Assembly (NCBI RefSeq): GCF_000017205.1
Contig: NC_009656.1
Span: forward strand, 4,282,001 to 4,346,000
Length of the DNA: 64,000 nt
Direction of reading: 5' to 3'
Source: Pseudomonas paraeruginosa PA7
GTDB lineage: Bacteria > Pseudomonadota > Gammaproteobacteria > Pseudomonadales > Pseudomonadaceae
In this document: positions 17,480 through 25,924 of the stretch, in pieces
Layout of the letters: every line of letters starts with the position of its first letter
How positions within the stretch are numbered: position 1 is the first letter of the stretch
Translations under genes and position numbers: made by a program
Notes under the pieces: model-generated
Told to the model about the DNA's origin: nothing
Databases searched by the model: none
Seen by the model: only the letters and a program-made list of their open reading frames with translations

Positions 17480-18286
17480 GTGAACCGCGAATCGCAGACT
17501 TACCTCGCCGAGCGCTTCGATCCCGACGCCCTCGTCCAGCCGGCGCTGGCCCTGCAACTGGAAGCCCGGCACAACGACACCGAGGTGCCGGTGCACCGCC
17601 ACCGCAAGGGCCAGCTGGTGGTGGCCTGCCGCGGCGGCATCACCTGCAGCGTGCCCGATGGGCTATGGATGGTGCCGTCCGGTTTCGGCGTGTGGATCCC
17701 CGGCGGCATCGCGCACAGCAACCGGGTCACGGCCAACGGCAAGGTCTGCTTTCTCTTCGTCGAGCCAGGCGCGGCGCGGCTGCCGGACGACTGCTGCACC
17801 CTCGCCCTGTCGCCGCTGATCCTCGAACTGATCCTGCACCTGAGCGAGCAGCCGCAGGACTACCCGCCCACCGGCCCGCTCGCGCGCCTGGCCGGCGTGC
17901 TCCTGGAACTGCTGGAACAGGCGCCCACCGAACAGCTCTACCTGCCATTGCCGGACCATCCCGGGCTGCGCCGGATCGCCGACGAACTGACCCGGCGGCC
18001 GAACGCCCGCGCCAGCATGGCCGACTGGGCCGTGCGGGTGGCGATGAGCGAGCGCTCCCTGGCACGCATGGTCCGCCGCGAAACCGGCATGACCTTCGGC
18101 CAATGGCGCCAGCAGCTGCAGATCATCATCGCCCTGCAGCAGCTCTCCGCCGGCGCCTCGGTGCAGCGCACCGCCGAAACCCTGGGCTACGAGTCGGTCA
18201 GTTCGTTCATCGGCATGTTCCGCAAGGCCCTCGGCAACTCCCCTGCCCGCTATGTGCGCGAGAGCATGCGCCGGCCACCGGACTGA
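17480..18286 (+). CDS. AraC-family transcriptional regulator
   Basis: The ~268-residue regulator has an N-terminal cupin sensor (HNDTEVPVHRHRKGQLVVACRG, WIPGGIAHSNRV) and a C-terminal double HTH (MADWAVRVAMSERSLARMV; then AETLGYESVSSFIGMFRKALGNSPARYV). It is divergent from the DUF1656-HlyD-FUSC operon and probably regulates it in response to the exported compound. The start is uncertain. I use the GTG at 17480, where conserved sequence (NRESQTYLAERFD) begins. An ATG at 17399 would add 27 residues that look like promoter DNA. Confidence 0.82.
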   Translation: MNRESQTYLAERFDPDALVQPALALQLEARHNDTEVPVHRHRKGQLVVACRGGITCSVPDGLWMVPSGFGVWIPGGIAHSNRVTANGKVCFLFVEPGAARLPDDCCTLALSPLILELILHLSEQPQDYPPTGPLARLAGVLLELLEQAPTEQLYLPLPDHPGLRRIADELTRRPNARASMADWAVRVAMSERSLARMVRRETGMTFGQWRQQLQIIIALQQLSAGASVQRTAETLGYESVSSFIGMFRKALGNSPARYVRESMRRPPD

Positions 18287-18400
18287 GCGTCAGCGCGCCG
18301 TGGCAGATCGCCTTGCTGTTCGTCAGGACATTTCCCCCAAGGCTGGCACTCGGGAGCACTTCTGGGAATAATGCCGCCCTTTTTTGTCCAGGAGGATCAG

Positions 18401-18733
18401 ATGGTTACGCACTTCTTGAGCGAATCCGGCCAGGCAGCCTGCGGTCGCGGCGACAGCAACGTGAACGGCTCGAGCGCGGTCGGGCAGGTCACCTGCAAGA
18501 CCTGCCGGCGCACCAACGCCTTCACCCAGGCCCAGGAACACGCCGCTCCGGCCAGTGCCGCCGTTGCTCCCACCGCCGCTGCGGCGGCGCCCCGGGCCAA
18601 TGCCAGGATCAAGCACGCCGCCCGCCGGCAGGGCGGCGACGCCGCGCGCGACGCCTGGCAGACGCGCCTCAACGAGCTGTCCGGGAAGAACCGTATGCCG
18701 CGCTCCCGCCGCCGCGCGCAAGCCTATCTCTGA
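18401..18733 (+). CDS. Small CxxC-containing protein of unknown function
   Basis: The 110-residue product has a strong AGGAGG ribosome site nine bases before the ATG at 18401. Cysteines at about residues 14, 32 and 35 (VTCKTCRRTNAF) suggest a small metal or zinc-ribbon-like site. An Ala-rich linker (SAAVAPTAAAAAP) follows, then a basic C-terminus (KNRMPRSRRRAQ) that could bind nucleic acid. I do not recognise the family. It stands alone, 115 bases after the AraC gene, and is convergent with the phosphotransferase gene. Confidence 0.6.
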   Translation: MVTHFLSESGQAACGRGDSNVNGSSAVGQVTCKTCRRTNAFTQAQEHAAPASAAVAPTAAAAAPRANARIKHAARRQGGDAARDAWQTRLNELSGKNRMPRSRRRAQAYL

Positions 18734-18785
18734 ACCGGCCCACGGTGGCCGACCGCGCGCGCCCGGCGGTTATGACGTGAAGGCC

Positions 18786-19676
18786 TCAGAGCAGTCCCTG
18801 CCGCTCCGCCAGCGCCAGACCGTCGAGGGCGCTGGCGCGCATCGCCTGCAGGTGGCGCGGATCGTCCGCCAGCTCGGCCAGCTCCGACAGGCGGTGCACC
18901 ACCGTCAGCAGCGCGATCCGCCGCCGCTCCAGGCGCCGCCCGCTGGCCGCTTCGTAGGCCGCGACGATGCGCTCGGTCAGGTCGGCATCGATGAAGTTCG
19001 AGTAGATGAACTCCTGGTGGAGCGGGCCGATCCCCGAATCGGCGAAGTCGTATACCCCGTTCAGGCGCCCGGCCTCGGCATCGAAGGCCATGTTCCAGCC
19101 GTGCCCGTCGAAGAAACCGTAGGTGGAACCCAGCGGGTCGGCAGGTAGCCCGGCGTACTCCCTCAGCACCCCCCCGGCACGTTCGCGCCAGGCGCGAGGC
19201 AGCGCCGCCAGCGCCCGCTGGCGAATCGCCGCGGGGGCCTGCCAGGGCGCCACCGGCAAGGCGCCGGCCGCCAGCATGCGGGCCGGCTCCAAGCGGTGCA
19301 GCTCGGCGTAGAAACCAGCCAGCGCTTCGGCCACGGCCTGCCGCGCGTGCTCATCCAGGCGCCGATAGTGCTCGCCGAGAAGAAAGCCGCCCGGCAGCTT
19401 CGCGTGCCGGGAAAACCGTGGCGGCCCGGCGTATACCCGCAGCGCCGGCACCGGCAGGCGCACCGCCGGCCGCACCAGGCGCAGCAGCGCGGCTTCGCGC
19501 AGCAACGCCGCCTCGGCCTCCGCGCCGCGGGGAAACTTGAAGACCCAGCGGCCATCCACTTCCACCGCCGTGGAATGCCAGCCCGAAGCCAGGATGGCGA
19601 AGGAAGCGCCTGTCAGTTCCGGGCACTGCGCCAGGATTGCGCGACGGTATTCCTCCAGGGCCGGCGGCTCGCTCAT
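18786..19676 (-). CDS. Aminoglycoside phosphotransferase (APH)-fold kinase
   Basis: The 296-residue APH/choline-kinase-like protein has an N-lobe with the ATP-binding Lys in RWVFKFPRG. The catalytic loop is FFDGHGWNMAFD, in the place of the usual HGDLxxxN, and the metal-binding Asp is in GVYDFADSGIGPL, as is usual for APH proteins. The start ATG at 19676 overlaps the TetR stop as ATGA, so the two genes are cotranscribed. The phosphorylated substrate is unknown. Homology to antibiotic kinases does not show that it confers resistance. Confidence 0.75.
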   Translation of the reverse strand: MSEPPALEEYRRAILAQCPELTGASFAILASGWHSTAVEVDGRWVFKFPRGAEAEAALLREAALLRLVRPAVRLPVPALRVYAGPPRFSRHAKLPGGFLLGEHYRRLDEHARQAVAEALAGFYAELHRLEPARMLAAGALPVAPWQAPAAIRQRALAALPRAWRERAGGVLREYAGLPADPLGSTYGFFDGHGWNMAFDAEAGRLNGVYDFADSGIGPLHQEFIYSNFIDADLTERIVAAYEAASGRRLERRRIALLTVVHRLSELAELADDPRHLQAMRASALDGLALAERQGLL

Positions 19677-20281
19677 GGGCGACTTCTCTCGACCATCGCG
19701 ACGATGGCGACGAGCAGTTCCCGGCGCGCCTCCTCGGGGCTGATCTCCTCGGTGGCGGCGGCGTGCGACAGCGCCTCGGCGGCGCCGATCATCGCCCGCA
19801 GGCCGGCGATCGAGAGCCGCCCGCCGCCGGCGAAGGGCTCCAGCACGGCGCGGCACTTGTCCATGAACAGCGCCTCGTAGTCGCGCTTGATCCGCTCCAG
19901 ATCCGGCGAACTGGCGAGCGCCGCGACCACCCCGGGAATCTCCCGCCCCTGTTGCAGCACGCAGTCGACGTAGGCCGAGGCGATGACCTCGGCGCGGCCG
20001 CGCAAGGTCGCCTCGCCGGCCTCCAGGGCGGCGTCCATCAGCGCCGTCTGGCGCAGGTCGTAGTCCTGGTAGAGCGCCGCGAGCAGTCCGGCGCGGGTGC
20101 CGAAGTGATCGTAGACCACCGGCTTGGTCACTCCGGCCTGCTCGGCAAGGCGGCCCAGAGTCAGGGCCTCGGTGCCTTCTTCGCGCACCAGCTTCCAGGC
20201 CACGTCGAGGAGCTGGCGCTGGCGCTCGTCGCGAGACAGCCGCCGACGCGGCGCCGGTTCTTCGGGAGAATGCGTTGACAT
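19673..20281 (-). CDS. TetR-family transcriptional regulator
   Basis: The 202-residue repressor has an N-terminal HTH (LTLGRLAEQAGVTKPVVYDHFGTRAGLLAALYQDYD) and an all-helical C-terminal ligand domain. It is transcribed with the downstream APH-fold gene (ATGA overlap) and is divergent from a quinone reductase gene. The intervening 94 bases contain two tandem 14-bp repeats (20291-20318), a likely operator for both promoters. I chose the ATG at 20281. A TTG two codons upstream is possible. Confidence 0.88.
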   Translation of the reverse strand: MSTHSPEEPAPRRRLSRDERQRQLLDVAWKLVREEGTEALTLGRLAEQAGVTKPVVYDHFGTRAGLLAALYQDYDLRQTALMDAALEAGEATLRGRAEVIASAYVDCVLQQGREIPGVVAALASSPDLERIKRDYEALFMDKCRAVLEPFAGGGRLSIAGLRAMIGAAEALSHAAATEEISPEEARRELLVAIVAMVERSRP

Positions 20282-20290
20282 ATACAACCT

Positions 20291-20318
20291 ACTAAAAGTA
20301 ACTTACTAAAGGTAACTT
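20291..20318. promoter_or_regulatory. Tandem 14-bp repeats, probable TetR operator
   Basis: ACTAAAAGTAACTT (20291-20304) is followed directly by ACTAAAGGTAACTT (20305-20318), identical in 13 of 14 bases. The junction also forms the palindrome AGTAACTTACT. The repeats begin ten bases upstream of the TetR start codon and lie within the divergent promoter, as expected for an autoregulated repressor operator. The ~14-bp phasing suggests that two dimers could bind. Confidence 0.7.
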
Positions 20319-20375
20319 GTTTCCAGCATATCGATCCCCTCCCATTCCCGCAATTCCCCGCAGGAGACCCGTCCC

Positions 20376-20987
20376 ATGCATGCCCTCGTCGTCGTCGCCC
20401 ATCACGATCCCCATTCGCTCACCCACGCCCTCGCCGCGCGCATCGCCGAGGGCATCCTCCAGAGCGGCCATTCGGCGGAAATCGCCGATCTCGCCGCGGA
20501 AGGCTTCGAGCCGCGCTTCGGCCTGGCCGACCACGCCGTGCACCGAGGACAGGCGGCGGCGCCGGCCGACGTCCTCGCCGAACAGGCGCGCCTCGACCGC
20601 GCAGATATCCTGGTACTGGTCTATCCGGTCTACTGGTGGTCGATGCCGGCGCTGCTCAAGGGCTGGATCGACCGGGTGTTCTCCAATGGCTGGGCCTTCG
20701 ACTACAGCATCGGCGGCGACCTGCGGAAGAAGCTGCAGCGCCTGCGCGTGGTGCTGGTCGGGGTCGGCGGCGCCGACCCCGGTACCTTCGAGCGCCACGG
20801 TTACGCGGCGGCGATGCGGACACAGATCGACCATGGCATCTTCGATTACTGCGGCGCCCGGGTGGTCCGTTCCGAGCTGCTGCTGGAATCGGAAACCTCC
20901 GATCCGGCACGCCACCTGGCGCACGCCCGGGAGATCGGGCGGGCGCTGTTCGTCACCACGTCCGGTAAGACCCCGGTCTCCGCCTAG
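20376..20987 (+). CDS. NAD(P)H:quinone oxidoreductase, flavodoxin-fold (MdaB/KefF-like)
   Basis: The 203-residue flavoprotein has an N-terminal phosphate-binding loop region VVVAHHDPHSLTHALA and the family signature ILVLVYPVYWWSMPALLKGWIDRVFSNGWAF, as in the DT-diaphorase/KefF/MdaB group that reduces quinones by two electrons. CAGGAGA precedes the ATG at 20376. It is probably repressed by the divergent TetR and induced by quinones or related electrophiles. The substrate and regulation are inferred. Confidence 0.85.
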   Translation: MHALVVVAHHDPHSLTHALAARIAEGILQSGHSAEIADLAAEGFEPRFGLADHAVHRGQAAAPADVLAEQARLDRADILVLVYPVYWWSMPALLKGWIDRVFSNGWAFDYSIGGDLRKKLQRLRVVLVGVGGADPGTFERHGYAAAMRTQIDHGIFDYCGARVVRSELLLESETSDPARHLAHAREIGRALFVTTSGKTPVSA

Positions 20988-21021
20988 CACCCGCTCGGCC
21001 ACCAGCGGCAACCGCCCGCTC

Positions 21022-21852
21022 TCAGTACCCCAGCTCGCCGATCGAGCGGGCCTTGCCGCCGTACTGCTTGTATTCCCGCCAGTATTGCGGAATGAGGTCC
21101 TGGCACTGGACGATATCCACCGCGGCACGGCGACGTATCCAGCGATTCTCGTAGCCGGAGATGTCAGCGACCCGGTTGTCCCAGGCGATGCTCTCACGGG
21201 CGGCGGCCATGGTCGCCCGGCAATCCAGGATCGCCTCCCTGGCCCGTTCGGCCTTGTAGGCATCGGTCTTCTCATAGGCCCGGCGCGCCGCCTCGAGGCG
21301 GGCCCGCTCGGCCTCCTCGATGGCCTTCCTGGCTTCCAGGCGCTGTTGCTCGCGAAGACGCTCCTGCTCCTGGCGAACACGCTGCTCGGACGCCGCGATG
21401 AACTGCGCGACCCTCGGATCATCGGGCGGTACGCGGGCGACCCGGAACGACTGGGCGAGGTATCCCCAGAATGCCTGGTCGAACTCCTGGGTCCGCCTCA
21501 CCGCATCCGGCTCGTCGCGCCGGTAGATCTCCTGGTGGCCCGTCGCGCTGAAGTAGCGGAACCCGCTGGACGCTACGTGGGTAGTGAGGTCGAGCACGCC
21601 GACCACCTTCATGCTCTGGTCCCACAGCTGCGACGCCACCGGCATCATCAGTTTTCGATACTGGGTCTCCTCCAGCAGCACACCATCGACGCGGCAGGTG
21701 ATCCCCCGCCAGGCCATGGCTGCGCAGGCGCTCCTGACCTCCTCCTCGGAGCCCAGAAGGACGAACTCCGGCGCCGGCGGCCGGGAAACCGCCTGGCATC
21801 CCCCCAGCAAAGCGCCGACCATGCCCAGCAGCAGAAATGTACGAATCGACAT
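21022..21852 (-). CDS. Predicted lipoprotein with a coiled-coil central region
   Basis: The 276-residue product has a lipoprotein signal (FLLLGMVGALLGGC, lipid on the Cys at about residue 19). The N-terminal domain contains two Cys (SACAAMAWRGITC). A long charged helix of ~70 residues (RQEQERLREQQRLEARKAIEEAERARLE) is likely coiled coil, followed by a C-terminal domain with two Cys. I do not recognise a named family. It lies between two quinone reductase genes and is transcribed leftward, with no close operon partner. Confidence 0.65.
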   Translation of the reverse strand: MSIRTFLLLGMVGALLGGCQAVSRPPAPEFVLLGSEEEVRSACAAMAWRGITCRVDGVLLEETQYRKLMMPVASQLWDQSMKVVGVLDLTTHVASSGFRYFSATGHQEIYRRDEPDAVRRTQEFDQAFWGYLAQSFRVARVPPDDPRVAQFIAASEQRVRQEQERLREQQRLEARKAIEEAERARLEAARRAYEKTDAYKAERAREAILDCRATMAAARESIAWDNRVADISGYENRWIRRRAAVDIVQCQDLIPQYWREYKQYGGKARSIGELGY

Positions 21853-21947
21853 GAGTCTCCCTGTGAAACGGCGTCCGATGCACTCCCCCGGAAGCGTCTG
21901 CTCCTAGCGGCGCGACATCATATATGCGAAGGGCCGTTGAAGGGCGA

Positions 21948-22727
21948 CTACTCCGCCAGGTGCGCGGCGAAGCCGACCCGCCCCGGGGCGATCTCGTCGC
22001 GCAGGGTCAGCGCGGGAATCGCGTAGTCGCCACCGTTCTGCCGGCGGAACGGAATCGGCGCGGTCCGCCACAGTTCGTCCAGGCGCTGCCCCAGTTGCTC
22101 GCCGAGCGCGGCGAAGCGCCCGGCGTCGAGCCGGCCGGTGCGGTAGACGACGAACGGCGGCAACACGGTGAAGCCGGGGTAATGCAGGATGCCATGGTGG
22201 ATGGGAAACAACAGGTCGTCGATCGGCCCGTTGATGCCGCGCGCGGCGTAGTGCGACTCCCAGCCGCCGGCGCTGACCACCAGCATCGCCCGCTTGCCCT
22301 GCATCCGTCCCTCGCCGTAGCGGTCGCCCCAGTGGCTGTCGGAGTGCTCGCCGACCCCGTAGGCGAAACCGCAGGCATAGACGCGGTCGATCCAGCCCTT
22401 GAGGATCGCCGGCATGCCGAACCACCAGAGCGGGAATTGCAGGATCAGCGCATCGGCCCGGCGCAGCTTGTCCTGCTCGGCGGCGATATCGGCGCTCTGC
22501 CGGCCGTTCTGGAAGGCACGCAGTGAGTCGCGGGACGGATCGAAGCGCTCGCCGGTCGCGGGTTCGAGGCTGTCCGCGGCGTCGAGCGCGGCCTTCCAGC
22601 CCATCGCGTAGAGATCCGAGACCTGCACCGCATGACCGGCCGCCTCGAGGCGCGCGACCGCGAGATCCTTGAGCGCGCCGTTGAGCGAGCGTGGTTCGGG
22701 ATGGGCATAGACGATCAGTACGTTCAT
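21948..22727 (-). CDS. NAD(P)H dehydrogenase (quinone), flavodoxin-fold
   Basis: The 259-residue protein of the NQO1/MdaB family has the N-terminal loop IVYAHPEPRSLNGALKD and the signature ALILQFPLWWFGMPAILKGWIDRVYACGFAYG, and is longer than the KefF-like protein encoded at 20376. It is divergent from a LysR-type gene across 87 bases, so it is probably its target. The C-terminal ~60 residues (GGDYAIPALTLRDEIAPG) are typical of the longer diaphorases. The product is soluble and cytoplasmic. Confidence 0.87.
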   Translation of the reverse strand: MNVLIVYAHPEPRSLNGALKDLAVARLEAAGHAVQVSDLYAMGWKAALDAADSLEPATGERFDPSRDSLRAFQNGRQSADIAAEQDKLRRADALILQFPLWWFGMPAILKGWIDRVYACGFAYGVGEHSDSHWGDRYGEGRMQGKRAMLVVSAGGWESHYAARGINGPIDDLLFPIHHGILHYPGFTVLPPFVVYRTGRLDAGRFAALGEQLGQRLDELWRTAPIPFRRQNGGDYAIPALTLRDEIAPGRVGFAAHLAE

Positions 22728-22814
22728 GGCGGCTCCCCGCAAAAAAAAGGTGAGCGCAGGATCGGCCAGCCCCGCATATAGTTGAAATGAATATCCGAAA
22801 TCCCAGGTATAGCC

Positions 22815-23708
22815 ATGAATAATCTCAGACGTCTGGACCTGAACCTGCTGGTAACCCTCGACGTGCTGCTCACCGAACACAACGTGACGCGCGCGGCGGA
22901 GCGCCTGAATTTCTCCCAGCCGTCGGTGAGCGTGCACCTGGCCAAGCTGCGGGCGATCTTCGACGATCCGCTGCTGCTTCCCGGCCCGCGCGGGATGCGC
23001 CCGACGGCGCGGGCGGAAGAGCTGCGCGAACCGCTGCGCCTGGCCCTGGAGGCGCTGGAACAGGCGGTGGCGCCAGCCGCGCCGTTCGATCCGGCGCAGT
23101 CGCGGCATACCTGGCGGGTCGCGGCCACCGACTACGCCGAGTCGGCGGTCCTCCTGCCGCTCCTCGCCGCGCTGCGCGGGCAGGCGCCGGACAGCCGGCT
23201 GGCGGTGCTGGAACTGGCGCCGGCGCAGGTCAGCCGGCAGGCGGAGCGCGGCGAGATCGACCTCGCCTTCCACACCCTCGACGAGGCGCCGCCGGGGCTG
23301 CGCTGTCGCCGGCTGTTCAGCGAGCGCTACGTGCTGGCCGGGCGCGCCGGGCATCCGGGCCTGCGCCGGCGACCGACGCTGAAGCAGTTCTGCCGCCTCG
23401 ACCAGGTGATCGTCTCGCCCGACGGCGGCGGCTTCCTCGGTCCCACCGACCAGGCGCTCGCCGAACTCGGCGCGGAGCGTCGGGTAGCGTTGTCGGTGCC
23501 GCACTTCCTGTTCCTCCGCGCGGTGCTGGAGAGCACCGACCTGGTGGCGATGCTGCCGTCGCGGCTGGCACGCGGCCACGACACGCTACGGGTGGTGGAG
23601 GCGCCACTGGAGGTGCCCGGCTACGACCTGGCCATGCTCTGGCACGAGCGCTCGCATCGTGATCCCGCCCATCGCTGGCTGCGCGAACTGGTCGCCGCAT
23701 CGGTGTAA
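22815..23708 (+). CDS. LysR-family transcriptional regulator
   Basis: The 297-residue protein has an N-terminal winged HTH (NLLVTLDVLLTEHNVTRAAERL, then NFSQPSVSVHLAKLR) of the NodD/LeuO-like branch and a C-terminal periplasmic-binding-like sensor domain. It is divergent from the NAD(P)H dehydrogenase gene. The 87-base intergenic DNA contains an AT-rich stretch near 22777-22800 (ATAGTTGAAATGAATAT) suitable for a T-N11-A operator. Control of the neighbouring quinone reductase is inferred from arrangement. Confidence 0.87.
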   Translation: MNNLRRLDLNLLVTLDVLLTEHNVTRAAERLNFSQPSVSVHLAKLRAIFDDPLLLPGPRGMRPTARAEELREPLRLALEALEQAVAPAAPFDPAQSRHTWRVAATDYAESAVLLPLLAALRGQAPDSRLAVLELAPAQVSRQAERGEIDLAFHTLDEAPPGLRCRRLFSERYVLAGRAGHPGLRRRPTLKQFCRLDQVIVSPDGGGFLGPTDQALAELGAERRVALSVPHFLFLRAVLESTDLVAMLPSRLARGHDTLRVVEAPLEVPGYDLAMLWHERSHRDPAHRWLRELVAASV

Positions 23709-23803
23709 CGCAACGATACGCTTCGATCGTCGCCGCGGTTTGACGCACCGTCGCGCTTTGCCCAAGCTAGCGGGCTTCGATCCACCACCGGGAAATCCTT
23801 GGC

Positions 23804-24964
23804 GTGAAGTTTCCGTCCCATCCCTGGCGCCGCCTGCTGCTCTGCGCGCTCCCCTTCGCCGCCCTGCTGACGGCATGCGACGACGGCAGCCAGAAAGAGC
23901 CGCCCCCCGAACCCGCCGAAACCACCACCTACAACAGTGTCTCCTGGGATGCCCTGCCGGCCACCAGCGACGCCGACCTGCTCGCCGGCTTCAACGCCTG
24001 GCGCTCGGCCTGCGCGCGGCTGGCCAGGGACCCTGTGTGGGGCGCGCCCTGTGCCAGCGCCACGACGGTCGCCGATGATCCGGCGGCGGTACGCGCGTTC
24101 CTCCGCGAGCAGATGCAGGTCTATAGCCTGCGGTCCTCCGGCAATGGCGACCAGGGCCTGATCACCGGCTACTACGAACCGGTCTACCACGGCAGCCTGA
24201 GCCAGGGCGAGAAGACCCCGGTACCGGTCTACGGCGTACCGGACGACCTGATCGTGGTTTCGCTGGAAAGCGTCTACCCGGAGCTCAAGGGCAAGCGCCT
24301 GCGCGGGCGTCTGGAAGGCCGGGTGCTGAAACCCTACGACGATGCCGCGACGATCCGCGACAACGGTTCCAGCGCGCCGGTGCTGGCCTGGCTGGGCGAC
24401 CCGATGGACCTGCAGTTCCTGCAGATCCAGGGCTCCGGACGGATCCAGCTGGAAGACGGCCGGCAACTGCGCATCGGCTACGGCGACCAGAACGGCCACC
24501 CGTACAAGCCGGTCGGCCGCTGGCTGGTCGAGCAGGGCCTGGTGCCGAAGGAGGAGATCAGCATGAAGCGTATCCGCGACTGGGCCGAGGCCAATCCGCA
24601 GCGGGTCTCCGAGTTGCTGGCGAGCAATCCCAGCTTCGTGTTCTTCAGCCAGCGCCCGGACAGCGACGAAGGTCCGCGCGGCTCGCTGAACGTACCGCTG
24701 ACCGACGGCTACAGCGTGGCCATCGACCGCAAGGTGATCCCGCTGGGCAGCCTGATGTGGCTGTCCACCACCCGCCCCGATGACGGCAGCCCGGTGGTCC
24801 GTCCGGTGGCGGCGCAGGATACCGGCGGGGCGATCGTCGGCGAGGTCCGCGCCGATCTGTTCTGGGGTACCGGCGACGCCGCCGGCGAACTCGCCGGCCA
24901 CATGAAGCAGCCCGGTCGCCTCTGGCTGCTGTGGCCCAGGGGCGTGCCGCTGCCCGCCACCTGA
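23804..24964 (+). CDS. mltA: MltA, membrane-bound lytic murein transglycosylase A
   Basis: Outer membrane lipoprotein that cleaves peptidoglycan glycan strands to 1,6-anhydromuramyl products. The 386-residue product has a lipobox (FAALLTACD) and then the MltA domain with ITGYYEPVYHGS, LQIQGSGRIQLEDGRQLRIGYG and the C-terminal 3D domain with SVAIDRKVIPLGSLMW. The catalytic Asp is in AAQDTGGAIVG. The start is a GTG at 23804, the only start that places the signal peptide correctly. The gene appears monocistronic. Confidence 0.93.
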   Translation: MKFPSHPWRRLLLCALPFAALLTACDDGSQKEPPPEPAETTTYNSVSWDALPATSDADLLAGFNAWRSACARLARDPVWGAPCASATTVADDPAAVRAFLREQMQVYSLRSSGNGDQGLITGYYEPVYHGSLSQGEKTPVPVYGVPDDLIVVSLESVYPELKGKRLRGRLEGRVLKPYDDAATIRDNGSSAPVLAWLGDPMDLQFLQIQGSGRIQLEDGRQLRIGYGDQNGHPYKPVGRWLVEQGLVPKEEISMKRIRDWAEANPQRVSELLASNPSFVFFSQRPDSDEGPRGSLNVPLTDGYSVAIDRKVIPLGSLMWLSTTRPDDGSPVVRPVAAQDTGGAIVGEVRADLFWGTGDAAGELAGHMKQPGRLWLLWPRGVPLPAT

Positions 24965-25049
24965 AGAACGCGCGGCCGGGGCGCCAGCGCGCCGCCGGCC
25001 AGCGTCGCATCGATGCGGCCGGCATGACAAGCCAGGCGAGCGAATCCAT

Positions 25050-25117
25050 CGCCAAAAAATCAACAAAAAAGATAAGTAAAAGCAAATATTCGCGCTTTTT
25101 AATCAAATAAATAAAGC
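25050..25117. other. AT-rich tract between mltA and the pirin gene
   Basis: A ~68-base stretch of A-runs and TAAAT-type sequence (GCCAAAAAATCAACAAAAAA and onward) stands out from the GC-rich surroundings. It may contain the promoter of the pirin gene and a binding region for a MvaT-like silencer. From memory, PAO1 carries a multi-gene biosynthetic cluster at this junction that is absent here. Confidence 0.45.
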
Positions 25118-25188
25118 GGATCATCTTTCCATCAACCGCCCGCCCCTCGCCCCAAACGCGCGGCGCCGGGCCCAATGGAGATCCGATC

Positions 25189-25887
25189 ATGATCGAACGT
25201 CGCCCCTTCGACCGTCTGGGCCATGCCAACCACGGCTGGCTGAACGCGCGCCATCATTTTTCCTTCGCCGACTACTACGACCCGGAGCGCGAGGACTGGG
25301 GTCGCCTGCGGGTCTGGAACGATGACGAGATCGCCGCCGGCAGCGGTTTCCCCCCGCACCCGCACCGCGACATGGAAATCATCACTTACGTCCGCGACGG
25401 CGCGATCACCCACCAGGACAGCCTGGGCAACAAGGGTCGCACCGAGGCCGGCGACGTGCAGGTGATGAGCGCCGGCACCGGCATCGTCCACTCGGAGTAC
25501 AACCTCGAGGCCGAGACCACCCGGATCTTCCAGATCTGGATCATCCCCGATCGCCGTGGCGACCAGCCACGCTGGGGGTCCAAGCCGTTCCCGAAGGCCG
25601 AGCGCGATGGACGCTTCGTCACTCTCGCCAGCGGCGATGCGAATGACGGCGAGGCGCTGCACATCCGCGCCGACGCCGAGGTCGCCGCGGTGACCCTGAA
25701 GGCCGGGCAGAGCGCCGAGTACGCCCTGGAGAACGGCCGCCGCGCCTACCTGGTGCCGGCCTCCGGCAGCATCGAAGTCAACGGCGTGCGCGCCGAGGCC
25801 CGCGATGGTCTCGCGGTACGCGACGAACCGATGCTGAAGGTGACGGCCCTGGAAGACAGCGAAGTATTGCTGGTGGAAGTGGCCTGA
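25189..25887 (+). CDS. Pirin-family protein (YhhW/YhaK-like)
   Basis: The 232-residue bicupin has the pirin metal-site motif HPHRDMEIITYV, a His later in the N-terminal cupin (SAGTGIVHSEYN) and the Glu of the same segment. Proteins of this family bind iron, and some act as quercetin 2,3-dioxygenases. GGAGATCC precedes the ATG at 25189. A strong terminator follows at 25895. This pirin is of the short, YhhW type, distinct from the longer pirin encoded at 31120. The physiological substrate is unknown. Confidence 0.88.
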   Translation: MIERRPFDRLGHANHGWLNARHHFSFADYYDPEREDWGRLRVWNDDEIAAGSGFPPHPHRDMEIITYVRDGAITHQDSLGNKGRTEAGDVQVMSAGTGIVHSEYNLEAETTRIFQIWIIPDRRGDQPRWGSKPFPKAERDGRFVTLASGDANDGEALHIRADAEVAAVTLKAGQSAEYALENGRRAYLVPASGSIEVNGVRAEARDGLAVRDEPMLKVTALEDSEVLLVEVA

Positions 25888-25894
25888 CGCGCCA

Positions 25895-25924
25895 GCCCCT
25901 CGCCCTCGCGGGCGAGGGGCTTTT
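25895..25924 (+). terminator. Rho-independent terminator of the pirin gene
   Basis: A perfect 10-bp stem GCCCCTCGCC/GGCGAGGGGC with a six-base loop is followed by TTTT, eight bases after the pirin stop codon. Confidence 0.9.

Noticed and set aside
18786..19676. Calling the APH-fold gene an aminoglycoside resistance gene.
   Set aside because: The altered catalytic loop and lack of substrate-specific motifs do not support a resistance assignment.
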